Shown here: one piece after another, positions 54,085-61,867 of the stretch
How positions within the stretch are numbered: position 1 is the stretch's first letter
How the letters are laid out: each line of letters starts with the position of its first letter
Assembly: GCF_001006785.1 (NCBI RefSeq)
Contig: NZ_CDHO01000002.1
Coordinates: forward strand, 496,001 to 560,000
DNA: 64,000 nt
Direction of reading: 5' to 3'
From: Hyphomicrobium_B sp001006785
GTDB lineage: Bacteria; Pseudomonadota; Alphaproteobacteria; Rhizobiales; Hyphomicrobiaceae
Program-made: the position numbers and the translations under genes
The notes under the pieces: generated by a model
Databases searched by the model: none
Told to the model about the DNA's origin: nothing
Seen by the model: only the letters and a program-made list of their open reading frames with translations

Positions 54085-55020
54085 ATGAGCTGGCTGACCG
54101 ACAACGATCCCATCCCGGGCGACGCCAAGTCGTGTGACGCGATCGAGCACGTCATCATTCCACGCGCCCACGACCTCGGCGGGTTCGAGGTGCGCCGCGC
54201 GTTGCCGTCGGCAAAACGGCAGATGGTCGGCCCCTTCATTTTCTTCGATCAGATGGGTCCGGCGCAGTTCCTCGCCGGTCGCGGTATCGACGTCCGCCCG
54301 CATCCGCATATCGGGCTCTCGACCGTCACCTATCTGTTCGATGGCGAGATCATGCATCGCGACAGTCTCGGATCGGCGTTGGCGATCCGGCCGGGTGAGG
54401 TCAACCTGATGACGGCCGGACGCGGCATCGTTCATTCCGAACGAACCGGACTGGAGCGCCGCGCCGACGGCCAGAACCTTTTCGGCATTCAAGCCTGGAT
54501 GGCCTTGCCGAAGTCGCACGAGGAAACCGCTCCGGCGTTCGCGCATCATGCCGTCGAAGAACTTCCGCGCTTTGAAGGCGAGGGCAAACGCGTTCGCCTC
54601 GTCGTCGGATCGCTGTACGGCGCGACGTCGCCCGCGAGCTTTCCGCACGACTGCTTCTATGCCGAAGCGGTCCTCGCGCCGGGTTCGATTCTGCCGCTCG
54701 ATCCCGGCTATGACGAGCGCGCCGTCTACGTCGTCTCTGGCCGTATCGATATCGCCGGCGAGTCGTTCGAGAGCGGCCAGCTTCTGGTCTTCAAGCCCGG
54801 CGACCGCATCTCCATCCTGGCGGAAACGAATGCCCGCCTGATGCTTTTAGGCGGCGAACCGATGGATGGTCCGCGCCATATCTGGTGGAATTTCGTGTCG
54901 AGTTCGAAGGAGCGCATCAACGAAGCGCGGAACGATTGGCGGCAAGCCAAGTTTGATATTGTCCTCGGCGATGAACAGGAATTCATCCCACTCCCCGAGG
55001 ATCGCGCGCCGCCAGAATGA
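54085..55020 (+). CDS. Pirin family protein
   Basis: A 311-residue two-cupin pirin. The N-terminal metal site has the His pair PHPHIGLSTVTYLFDGEIMHRDSLG and the Glu in HSERTGLERR. The second cupin (about 170-300) lacks a complete metal set, as is common. Bacterial pirins have been reported as quercetin dioxygenases or as regulators of other enzymes. The ATG at 54085 is preceded by AGGAGC. Monocistronic here. Confidence 0.9.
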   Translation: MSWLTDNDPIPGDAKSCDAIEHVIIPRAHDLGGFEVRRALPSAKRQMVGPFIFFDQMGPAQFLAGRGIDVRPHPHIGLSTVTYLFDGEIMHRDSLGSALAIRPGEVNLMTAGRGIVHSERTGLERRADGQNLFGIQAWMALPKSHEETAPAFAHHAVEELPRFEGEGKRVRLVVGSLYGATSPASFPHDCFYAEAVLAPGSILPLDPGYDERAVYVVSGRIDIAGESFESGQLLVFKPGDRISILAETNARLMLLGGEPMDGPRHIWWNFVSSSKERINEARNDWRQAKFDIVLGDEQEFIPLPEDRAPPE

Positions 55021-55322
55021 TTTGCTTCTCAGAAAATGATCTATCTGCGGGAGCACCTGTCGCTCCAAGTCGCAGACACGTTCAGCTGTCGTTTAACCGC
55101 GCGTCACAAAGTAGGGATCTTTGTCGGCGATACGAAAGACCGACGGATGACGCCTGTTGATGAGTTCAACAAACATGTTCTCGGGCGTCTCCTAGAACAC
55201 AACGTGCAGCGCAGATCGTGCTGTAGCGTTCAACAGAAGCGGGGTTGTTCGTTGCGCAACTAGAACTCGAACTGATGCACGGCGAACGAAAGCTCACGAC
55301 ACACTCAGCTTAGGAGAAATCG
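55021..55322. other. Intergenic region between pirin and the secreted R/H/Y-rich gene
   Basis: About 300 bases. A 75-codon plus-strand frame (55036-55263) has no ribosome-binding site or recognisable pattern, and I do not accept it as a gene. The right end carries AGGAG before the ATG at 55323. Otherwise I see nothing here. Confidence 0.5.
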
Positions 55323-55619
55323 ATGCGTAAACTATTTTTGGCAGTCGCCATGGCGTTAGGCTTCGGCTTTGCCGCGACCGGCTCGCAAGCTGCCACGATC
55401 GGCAGCAATGTCTCGGCTCTGCAGTCGAGCGCAAAGGCCGGCAACTCGCTGGTCGAAAAAACGCAGTATTACCGCCGCAATTGGCGCCATCGCCATAACT
55501 GGCGGCATCGTGGGTATAATCGCCCGTGGGGTTACAGCTACCGTCGTTACGGCTGGCGTCACAACTACTATCGTCCCTACTACCGTCATCACTACCGTCA
55601 TCACCGTTACTACAGATAA
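55323..55619 (+). CDS. Small secreted protein with an Arg/His/Tyr-rich tail
   Basis: A 98-residue protein with a signal peptide (LFLAVAMALGFGFAATGSQA). A short linker follows, then from about residue 48 a tail almost made of Arg, His, Tyr, Trp and Asn (for example YYRRNWRHRHNWRHRGYN and YYRHHYRHHR). AGGAG lies seven bases upstream of the ATG. Such proteins are abundant in Rhizobiales, and the tail might bind metal or nucleic acid. Function is unknown. It shares a terminator hairpin with queF. Confidence 0.75.
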   Translation: MRKLFLAVAMALGFGFAATGSQAATIGSNVSALQSSAKAGNSLVEKTQYYRRNWRHRHNWRHRGYNRPWGYSYRRYGWRHNYYRPYYRHHYRHHRYYR

Positions 55620-55654
55620 TCTGTAGCGAGCGATCCGTAAGCGACGGATTTATG

Positions 55655-55683
55655 CAGAGGACGAGGCTCAGCCTCGTCCTCTG
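55655..55683. terminator. Shared hairpin between the secreted-protein gene and queF
   Basis: A perfect 13-base inverted repeat, arms CAGAGGACGAGGC (55655-55667) and GCCTCGTCCTCTG (55671-55683), with a three-base loop. The loop TCA is the reverse complement of the queF stop codon. The right arm therefore encodes the last residues of QueF. No long T run follows on either strand. Confidence 0.75.
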
Positions 55684-56126
55684 TACGTTTGGACGCCTTG
55701 ATCGGGAAGCCAGACATCTTTGGGAAGCGTGCCCGTCTGCCAGAATACGTCGATCGGAATGCCGCCGCGCGGATACCAGTATCCCCCGATCCTGAGATAA
55801 TGCGGTTCGATCAGCGCCGCGATGCGCTTGCCGATCGCCACGGTGCAATCCTCGTGAAATGCCCCATGATTGCGAAACGACGCGAGATAGAGCTTCAGCG
55901 ATTTGCTCTCGACAAGCCACGCATTCGGAACGTAGTCGATGACGAGATGCGCGAAGTCCGGCTGTCCCGTGACCGGACATAACGACGTGAATTCGGGCGC
56001 TGTAAATCTCGCTGCGTAATGCGTGTCGGCATGCGGATTTGCGACGCGTTCGAGTTCCGCTTCGTCCGGATCGCGCGGCAGACCGACATTACGGCCAAGC
56101 TGTTTCACCTGCGGCTTGCGAGCCAT
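55668..56126 (-). CDS. queF: preQ0 reductase (7-cyano-7-deazaguanine reductase), short type
   Basis: A 152-residue QueF of the short, type I form. It reduces preQ0 to preQ1 with NADPH. The nucleophile is Cys50 in FTSLCPVTGQPDFA with Asp57, and ESKSLKLYLASFRNHGAFHEDCT is the substrate-binding block. HYLRIGGYWYPRGGIPIDVFWQTG completes the tunnel fold. It is the last gene of the radical-SAM-queE-queD-queF run; queD lies 5 bases upstream. The C-terminal end lies inside a hairpin. Confidence 0.95.
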   Translation of the reverse strand: MARKPQVKQLGRNVGLPRDPDEAELERVANPHADTHYAARFTAPEFTSLCPVTGQPDFAHLVIDYVPNAWLVESKSLKLYLASFRNHGAFHEDCTVAIGKRIAALIEPHYLRIGGYWYPRGGIPIDVFWQTGTLPKDVWLPDQGVQTYRGRG

Positions 56127-56131
56127 GGTCC

Positions 56132-56518
56132 TTACTCCGCCGCGAGTTGAGTTGAGCGCGAAGGTCCGCGATAGACGCAGCCCTCATTGCAGCTGTCGCG
56201 ATGCACTTCGACTTGAACGAGACCGGGCACGCGGTTCGACAAGCGGTTCCAGATCCACATCGCAATGCGCTCGAGCGTCGGTGCGCTCAAGCCTTCGATA
56301 TCGTTCAGCATGCGGTGATCGAGGTCTTCCTCCGTCTCGCGCAATGCCGACGACAGCTCATCGAAATGGAAGATGTAGCCCGTGTCGCGGCCGGGCTCGC
56401 CCTCGACGACGACGCGAGCGCGGAACGAGTGCCCGTGCACGCGCGCATTCGGGGTGCCCGGCGCTGCGGAGGGCAGAAAGTGCGCCGCCTCGAACCTGAA
56501 GTCTTTGTAGATTTGCAT
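56132..56518 (-). CDS. queD: 6-carboxytetrahydropterin synthase (QueD family) with altered active site
   Basis: A 128-residue QueD-type tunnel-fold enzyme that converts dihydroneopterin triphosphate to 6-carboxytetrahydropterin. Zinc ligands are His13 (FEAAHFLP) and His28 and His30 (VHGHSF). The catalytic Cys27 of E. coli QueD aligns with Asn24, with identical spacing to the His ligands. The later Glu of the triad corresponds to Asp108; Asp67-His68 are kept. The SCNEGCVYRG tail carries a Cys pair as in E. coli. The start MQIYKDF is chosen by homology. It still sits in the queuosine operon. Confidence 0.85.
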   Translation of the reverse strand: MQIYKDFRFEAAHFLPSAAPGTPNARVHGHSFRARVVVEGEPGRDTGYIFHFDELSSALRETEEDLDHRMLNDIEGLSAPTLERIAMWIWNRLSNRVPGLVQVEVHRDSCNEGCVYRGPSRSTQLAAE

Positions 56519-56604
56519 CGCGCTGAAATAGGGGATTTCGCCGGGCCGCGCCACCCCGCGCGGTCGGCAGCGTTCGCGGCAAGCTGGCGCGGAAAGCCGT
56601 TAAA

Positions 56605-57231
56605 TTAAGGAATTCCGAGCAGTTTATGGGTCTGCAACGATAGCCGCCACCCAGGGTTCGCCTTGCAATAGGCGACGGCCGCCTGCGTGTTGGCTTCGCG
56701 CGCCGGCCCGTCCATCGGTTGCAGAAAACGTGTTTCGAAGGCGAGACCCGCATAGTCCGCCGGATCGACACCCTCCTGCGGGTAGACGAGCTTCAACTCG
56801 TGGCCGTGCTTCTGCTGAAGTTGCGAACCGGCTTTCGGCGACACGCAGATCCAGTCGATCGTCTCGAGCACGGGCAGCGTGCCGTTCGTTTCGATGGCGA
56901 TCGTGAAGCCGCGTGCGTGCAGGGCATCGACCAGCTCCTGGTCGACTTGCAGCATGGGCTCGCCGCCCGTCAGAACGACAAGCATGTCGCCATCCGAACC
57001 GCACGCGGCCCGGCACGCCCGCGCCAGATCGTCTGCGGTGTGGAAGCGCCCGCCGCCTTCGCCATCAGTGCCGACGAAGTCCGTATCGCAGAACTGGCAG
57101 ACAGCCCTGGCGCGATCGACCTCGCGGCCGGTCCACAGGTTGCAGCCCGCGAAGCGACAGAAAACCGCCGGCCGTCCGGCGTTCGTGCCTTCGCCCTGAA
57201 GGGTGTAGAAAATTTCCTTGACGGCATACAT
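56605..57231 (-). CDS. queE: 7-carboxy-7-deazaguanine synthase
   Basis: A 208-residue radical-SAM ring-contraction enzyme. The cluster Cys are 30, 45 and 48, giving the CX14CX2C spacing typical of QueE (GCNLW...VCQFCDTDF). The N-terminal FYTLQGEGTNAGRPAVFCRF and the SAM-binding VVLTGGEPMLQVD are clear, and KAGSQLQQKHGHELKLVYPQ is in the substrate half. The start at 57231 is by homology (MYAVKEIF). 68 bases separate it from the radical-SAM gene upstream. Confidence 0.93.
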   Translation of the reverse strand: MYAVKEIFYTLQGEGTNAGRPAVFCRFAGCNLWTGREVDRARAVCQFCDTDFVGTDGEGGGRFHTADDLARACRAACGSDGDMLVVLTGGEPMLQVDQELVDALHARGFTIAIETNGTLPVLETIDWICVSPKAGSQLQQKHGHELKLVYPQEGVDPADYAGLAFETRFLQPMDGPAREANTQAAVAYCKANPGWRLSLQTHKLLGIP

Positions 57232-57298
57232 GGCGCGATACCTAGGCCCGCGGCGCGCCAAGTCAAGTTAAGGTCGCAGGCTTCGAGACCGCCGAGGC

Positions 57299-58327
57299 TT
57301 AGCGCAGTTGCGGAGCCGCCGAGCCGATATCCCGGCCAAGACCGCGAACGAACTGCGCGATGTGTCCCATGCGGCTGACCAGCGATACCCGATCCGTGAC
57401 CGGAATGACGGTCTCTCCCGGCTGGGCCTTCACTCTGCCCTGGCGCATGGAGACGGACGCGCCGAGCACCTGATTGCCGCCGCCCGCGGCATACCAGAGC
57501 GGGATGTCGTCGGGGCTGTTGCCAGCGGCGAGGCCAAGGTCGACATGCGGCATCAGGAGGCGCGCCACCGCGACGAGGCGTGCGACCTCCCAGGGCGAGC
57601 AGCGCGGGTGGTCCTCCCATGACGTGCCTCGATAAGGCATGAAGCGCGAGAAGCGCAGATGATAGAGTCGAGGGAATTGCAGCAGCCAATAGAGATGGTC
57701 GATCCGGTCAGCCTCGCTTTCGCCGAGACCGACGAGGATCATGCTGCGCACGGGCATCCCCTCGTCTTGACACATCTCGATCAATGCCTTCCTGGCGTCC
57801 AGGCTGTCGCCAGGTTTTGCCTTGGCGAAGATCTCGGGATTGAACGTTTCCAGCGAACTCGTAATGCTGGCGACGCCGAGCTGCTTCAACCGCCGCACGC
57901 CGTTTCGCGTCAGCGATGGCCCGAGATTGATTTCGATCTCGATCGACGAGACGTCGCGGATCGCATTGACGGCTTCGCAGAGTTCGTTGTCGTAGCCCGC
58001 GAGATCGGTGCCGCCGGAAAGATGCAGATGACGGATTTCGAGATCTTCGATCGCCTTCACCGACGCAACCAGCTCATCGAGCGGAAACGACTTGACCGTG
58101 AAATAAGTGCAGTATGTGCAGAGCGGCTCGACCCGGCAGGGCATCATCGACGAGATACCGGCCGACCACCACAGCGTTTTGCCCATCGTCTCGTCGCGGA
58201 TCTTCGACGCGGCGGCGAAGAGCTGCAACGCGAGCGCCGGTTCGCGCGAACGCTGCAACAGTTGCAACGCAAGCTCCTTCGGAGGGGCAGGTCTCGTCAC
58301 CTGTGCGATCAGTTCGGCAAAATCCAT
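57299..58327 (-). CDS. BioB-like radical-SAM protein with a CX5CX2C cluster motif, function unknown
   Basis: A 342-residue radical-SAM protein. The cluster Cys are 64, 70 and 73 (PCRVEPLCTYC), spaced CX5CX2C instead of the usual CX3CX2C. The SAM-binding block HLHLSGGTDLAG, the strand EIEINLGPSLT and the GLGESEADRIDHLYWLLQ segment look like the biotin synthase/HydE barrel. The same Cys spacing is reported for HmdB of methanogens. AGGA lies six bases before the ATG. It is the first gene upstream of queE, queD and queF on the same strand, suggesting a link to 7-deazaguanine metabolism, but this is inference. Confidence 0.78.
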   Translation of the reverse strand: MDFAELIAQVTRPAPPKELALQLLQRSREPALALQLFAAASKIRDETMGKTLWWSAGISSMMPCRVEPLCTYCTYFTVKSFPLDELVASVKAIEDLEIRHLHLSGGTDLAGYDNELCEAVNAIRDVSSIEIEINLGPSLTRNGVRRLKQLGVASITSSLETFNPEIFAKAKPGDSLDARKALIEMCQDEGMPVRSMILVGLGESEADRIDHLYWLLQFPRLYHLRFSRFMPYRGTSWEDHPRCSPWEVARLVAVARLLMPHVDLGLAAGNSPDDIPLWYAAGGGNQVLGASVSMRQGRVKAQPGETVIPVTDRVSLVSRMGHIAQFVRGLGRDIGSAAPQLR

Positions 58328-58657
58328 TGTGTTTCCTGCAAATGCGGCGCGGCGCTGCCGTCGGCCCAGCGTTAAATTTCCAAATGGCTATATCGGTGCA
58401 GAGCGTATCGGCGAGCATAGCCGGATCGTTCGCGACGCCATTTGCGAGGAATCAAAGTCGACGAGATGGGTTGTCTCACCTCGGCTGCCGCGAATCTGGC
58501 CCACGGCTCTTTGCTTCAGCGGTATGAAGCGTGTGGACCTGCGATTCCTTTGCCCGGGCCAAGTTAAGGGTGGACACGAAGCACCGGAGCCGTGAATCTC
58601 GCGCGGCGTATCCGCTGCCGGTTGCGCGTTTTCGTAAGCAAGCCACGAGCGGCCGCC
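58328..58657. other. Divergent promoter region, radical-SAM gene and thioesterase
   Basis: 330 bases between divergent starts. It should hold the promoter of the radical-SAM-que operon on the left and of the thioesterase on the right. No credible small gene or riboswitch was recognised. The frames that cross it lack initiation signals. Confidence 0.5.
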
Positions 58658-59143
58658 ATGACAGCTAGCAAGCCCCCTGACGTTTCGACAGTCGTTGTTA
58701 GCCCCGAGCTGCTCGCCTCGATGACGGGCCTCGAATACTTGCAGAAAATGCAGCGCGGCGAGCTGCCGGGAATGCCGATCGCGAAGACGCTCGGCCTGGA
58801 ACTCGCCGAAGTGGAGCAGGGGCGCGCCGTGTTCGTCTCGACGCCCGTGTTCGAGCACTACAATGCGATAGGTACCGTGCACGCCGGATATACCGCGACG
58901 CTGCTCGACTCGTGCATGGCCTGCGCCGTGCTCTCCGCGCTGCCCAAGGGCACCGGTTTTACGACGATGGAATTCAAGGTCTCGTTGTTGCGCCCTCTAA
59001 CGAAGGAAACCGGCATCGTCCGGGCCGAAGGAACGCTGCTGAGCCGAGGTCGGCGCGGCGCAACGGCGGAAGGCCGCCTGTCGGATGCCAACGGCAAACT
59101 GCTCGCGCACGCCACGACGACGTGCCTGATCTTCGAGTTCTGA
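58658..59143 (+). CDS. PaaI-family hotdog-fold thioesterase
   Basis: A 161-residue hotdog-fold protein. The PaaI-type active-site region is AIGTVHAGYTATLLDSCMACAVLSALP (Asp in LLDSCM), and the strands TTMEFKVSLLRPL and GTLLSRGRRGATAEGRLSD are typical. It hydrolyses acyl-CoA, with the acyl group unknown. The ATG at 58658 gives family length; a longer frame starts at 58592. It converges with the small gene at 59150 with 6 bases between. Confidence 0.87.
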   Translation: MTASKPPDVSTVVVSPELLASMTGLEYLQKMQRGELPGMPIAKTLGLELAEVEQGRAVFVSTPVFEHYNAIGTVHAGYTATLLDSCMACAVLSALPKGTGFTTMEFKVSLLRPLTKETGIVRAEGTLLSRGRRGATAEGRLSDANGKLLAHATTTCLIFEF

Positions 59144-59149
59144 TTTCTC

Positions 59150-59395
59150 TCAGGCGAGCGACGCAAGCAGAGCGCGCAACTCGTCGCCGGTTTCGCTGAA
59201 ATCCTCGAACCGCCGCCCCGCCTTGGCGTACCAGTAGCGGCTGTTGCTTTGATCGCCTTCAATCTTGTGCAGGCAGGCGTGCAGCCAGCAGAAGTCCGGA
59301 TCGCTCTCGCTCTGCTGCGCGATGGCGTGTGCGGCCTCCCAATCGCCATTAAGCGCCAGCTCGACGCCGCGCTTCAACTCGTCCGAGCCTGCCAT
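59150..59395 (-). CDS. Small protein coupled to queC, TPR-like
   Basis: An 81-residue alpha-helical protein, AGSDELKRGVELALNGDWEAAHAIAQQSESDPDFCWLHACLHKIEGD followed by YWYAKAGRRFEDFSETGDELRALL. The helix pattern resembles one to two TPR-like hairpins. It overlaps the 3' end of queC by 22 bases in another frame (start at 59395; an ATG at 59404 is an alternative), so translation is coupled. Function is unknown; similar small proteins occur after queC in related bacteria as far as I recall. Confidence 0.68.
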   Translation of the reverse strand: MAGSDELKRGVELALNGDWEAAHAIAQQSESDPDFCWLHACLHKIEGDQSNSRYWYAKAGRRFEDFSETGDELRALLASLA

Positions 59396-60072
59396 TCGTT
59401 CCATCCCTTGGCGCGAAGCTCGCAGGCCGGACACGTTCCGCAGCCATATCCCCACACATGGCGATGCGAACGATCGCCGAGATAGCACGTGTGCGTATCT
59501 TCGACGATCAAATCGACGAGGGCTTTCCCGCCGAGCTTGTCCGCGAGATCCCACGTCGCGGCCTTGTCGATGAACATCAGCGGAGTCTCGATTTCGAGAT
59601 GCGTATCGAGTCCGAGCGACAGCGCTTGCGCCAGCGCTTGGACGGTCGCATTCCGGCAATCGGGGTAGCCGGAAAAATCCGTCTCGCACATGCCGCCGAC
59701 GAGCGTCCCGATGCCCCGGCGATACGCCAGCGCCGCCGCGTAGGTGAGAAACAAAAGATTGCGCCCTGGGACGAACGTCGTCGGCAACCCCGTCGCGGCG
59801 AAGGTGATCTCGGTTTCACGCGTCAGCGCCGTATCGCTTATGCTTTGCAGTGCCGGAAGATCGAGCACGACGTCGTCGCCGAGCTTCGATCCGCCGCTGA
59901 GGTTCGCAAGCTTGGACCGGATGACCGGCCGCTGCGCCAGTTCGACGGCATGGCGCTGGCCATAGGTGAAGCCGACGGTTTCGACCCGTTCGTAACGGTC
60001 GAGCGCCCAGGCGAGACAAACGGTCGAATCCTGGCCGCCTGAAAAAAGGACGAGGGCAGACGTTTGGGGCAC
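59374..60072 (-). CDS. queC: 7-cyano-7-deazaguanine synthase
   Basis: A 232-residue ATP-dependent enzyme that makes preQ0 from 7-carboxy-7-deazaguanine. The PP-loop is LVLFSGGQDSTVCLAWAL (about residues 8-25). Zinc-binding Cys are in HTCYLGDRSHRHVWGYGCGTCPACELR. The conserved FVPGRNLLFLTYAAALAYRRG is present. It lies 3 bases after the GFA gene and overlaps the small gene downstream. It supplies the substrate of QueF, encoded 3.2 kb away. Confidence 0.95.
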   Translation of the reverse strand: MPQTSALVLFSGGQDSTVCLAWALDRYERVETVGFTYGQRHAVELAQRPVIRSKLANLSGGSKLGDDVVLDLPALQSISDTALTRETEITFAATGLPTTFVPGRNLLFLTYAAALAYRRGIGTLVGGMCETDFSGYPDCRNATVQALAQALSLGLDTHLEIETPLMFIDKAATWDLADKLGGKALVDLIVEDTHTCYLGDRSHRHVWGYGCGTCPACELRAKGWNEWQARTS

Positions 60073-60075
60073 GGT

Positions 60076-60435
60076 CTAGAGACTTCTTCCGTCGAATTGG
60101 GTTGGCGTCATTGCAGTGACATCGACGCCATCGAGACAGCGCACGTTGACGGCGACCATCGGGCCTCCGTTCGGATTGTCGCCCTCCGCGAACGAAGCAA
60201 CGCCGCAGGTCGAGCAAAACAGGTGATGAATGATATGCTTGTTGAACTGGTAGTCCGTCAGCGCCTCGCGGCCCGACAACAGCCGAAACTTGGCGAGTGG
60301 CACGAATGTCAGGATCGATCCGCGCTTCTGGCAAATGGAACAATTGCAGGTGACCAGACTTGCAAGATCCGATTCGACCTCGTAGCGAACCAGGCCGCAG
60401 TGGCAGCCGCCCGTCCAGGTTTTCGCTTCCGCCAT
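60076..60435 (-). CDS. GFA-family (Mss4-like zinc) protein
   Basis: A 119-residue protein with the GFA zinc-cage Cys: GGCHCGLVRYEVE, VTCNCSICQKRGSI and HHLFCSTCGVASF. The family name comes from glutathione-dependent formaldehyde-activating enzyme, but that activity is doubtful, and most members are of unknown role. It lies 3 bases before queC, so it is probably the first gene of the GFA-queC-small-protein operon. Divergent from eno. Confidence 0.88.
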   Translation of the reverse strand: MAEAKTWTGGCHCGLVRYEVESDLASLVTCNCSICQKRGSILTFVPLAKFRLLSGREALTDYQFNKHIIHHLFCSTCGVASFAEGDNPNGGPMVAVNVRCLDGVDVTAMTPTQFDGRSL

Positions 60436-60580
60436 ACGCTCCGCCTTTCAGTTAACTAGCCGTTCGGGTAGGGAGACATCGCCCGGCAGGACTTTGCTCC
60501 TGTAGTAATAGAGTTTACAACCCAGGCGCAAATTCTCTGGTCCCGCCCGGGCCGACCAACGCCAAAATTTAGGAACTCTC

Positions 60581-61867
60581 ATGACCGCCATCGTCGATAT
60601 CATCGGCCGCGAAATTCTGGACAGCCGTGGCAACCCGACGGTCGAGGTCGATGTGCTCCTCGAAGACGGCGCCGAGGGACGCGCCGCCGTTCCGTCCGGA
60701 GCGTCGACCGGCGCGCACGAGGCGATCGAGCTTCGCGACGGAGATAAGGACCGCTATTTCGGCAAGGGCGTACTGAAGGCCGTCGACGCCGTGAACGGCG
60801 AAATCTTCGATGCGCTGGCTGGCATGGACGCCGAGGATCAGCGCGGCATCGATGCGGCTCTGATCAAGCTCGACGGAACGGCGAACAAGAGCCGCCTCGG
60901 CGCCAACGCGATTTTAGGCGTGTCGCTTGCCGCAGCGAAGGCAGCCGCGCGCTCAAACAACCTGCCGCTCTATCGCTATCTCGGTGGCGTCAACGCACAC
61001 GTTCTCCCCGTGCCGATGATGAACATCATCAACGGCGGCGCGCACGCCGACAATCCGATCGACATTCAGGAATTCATGATCATGCCGATCGCGGCAGAGA
61101 CATGCGCCGATGCGATCCGGATCGGCGCCGAAGTCTTCCACACGCTGAAGAAGAATTTGAAGGATGCCGGTCACTCGACGTCGGTCGGTGACGAAGGCGG
61201 CTTCGCACCGAACCTGAAGAGTGCCGAGGAAGCTCTGTCGTTCATCGTCAAGTCGATCGAGAAGGCGGGCTACAAGCCGGGCGAGGACGTGGCTCTGGCG
61301 CTCGATTGTGCATCGACGGAATACTACAAGAACGGCAAATACGAATTTGCGGGCGAGGGCAAAACGCTCGATAGCGCCGGCAATGCCAAATATCTCGAAA
61401 GCCTCGTCAGCAAGTTCCCGATCATTTCGATCGAGGACGGCATGGCGGAAGACGATTGGGCCGGCTGGAAACTGCTGACGGAACTGCTCGGCAATCGCTG
61501 CCAACTCGTCGGCGACGATCTGTTCGTGACCAACACGAAACGCCTCGCGGATGGCATCGCGAAATCGACCGCGAACTCCATTCTCGTGAAGGTCAACCAG
61601 ATCGGTTCGCTGTCTGAAACGCTCGACGCCGTCAGCATGGCGCAGCGTGCAGGCTACACCGCGGTGATGTCGCATCGTTCCGGTGAAACGGAAGACTCGA
61701 CGATTGCCGATCTTGCGGTTGCGACGAACTGCGGTCAGATCAAGACGGGCTCGCTGTCGCGTTCCGACAGACTCGCGAAATACAACCAGCTGATCCGCAT
61801 TGAAGAAGAGCTGGGCGACGTCGCAGTTTACGCCGGACGCTCCATTCTGCGCGGTGTTGCCGCGTAA
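60581..61867 (+). CDS. eno: Enolase
   Basis: A 428-residue glycolytic enolase interconverting 2-phosphoglycerate and phosphoenolpyruvate. The N-terminal GREILDSRGNPTVEVDVLLEDG, the GDEGGFAPNL catalytic loop, metal ligands in LALDCASTE, SIEDGMAEDDW and VGDDLFVTN, and the catalytic Lys in SILVKVNQIGSLSE are all present. SHRSGETEDSTIADLAVATNCGQIKTGSLSRSDR closes the site. No ftsB-like gene follows directly, unlike in many Proteobacteria. Confidence 0.98.
   Translation: MTAIVDIIGREILDSRGNPTVEVDVLLEDGAEGRAAVPSGASTGAHEAIELRDGDKDRYFGKGVLKAVDAVNGEIFDALAGMDAEDQRGIDAALIKLDGTANKSRLGANAILGVSLAAAKAAARSNNLPLYRYLGGVNAHVLPVPMMNIINGGAHADNPIDIQEFMIMPIAAETCADAIRIGAEVFHTLKKNLKDAGHSTSVGDEGGFAPNLKSAEEALSFIVKSIEKAGYKPGEDVALALDCASTEYYKNGKYEFAGEGKTLDSAGNAKYLESLVSKFPIISIEDGMAEDDWAGWKLLTELLGNRCQLVGDDLFVTNTKRLADGIAKSTANSILVKVNQIGSLSETLDAVSMAQRAGYTAVMSHRSGETEDSTIADLAVATNCGQIKTGSLSRSDRLAKYNQLIRIEEELGDVAVYAGRSILRGVAA

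Noticed and set aside
55036..55263. 75-codon plus-strand frame after pirin
   Set aside because: No ribosome-binding site, no family, and composition like non-coding DNA.
58388..58882. 164-codon minus-strand frame overlapping the thioesterase start
   Set aside because: Shadow of the thioesterase gene, with no start signal.
60436..60580. Possible preQ1 riboswitch near the queuosine genes
   Set aside because: I looked in the leaders of the GFA-queC and radical-SAM-que operons for the short preQ1 pseudoknot pattern and saw none.
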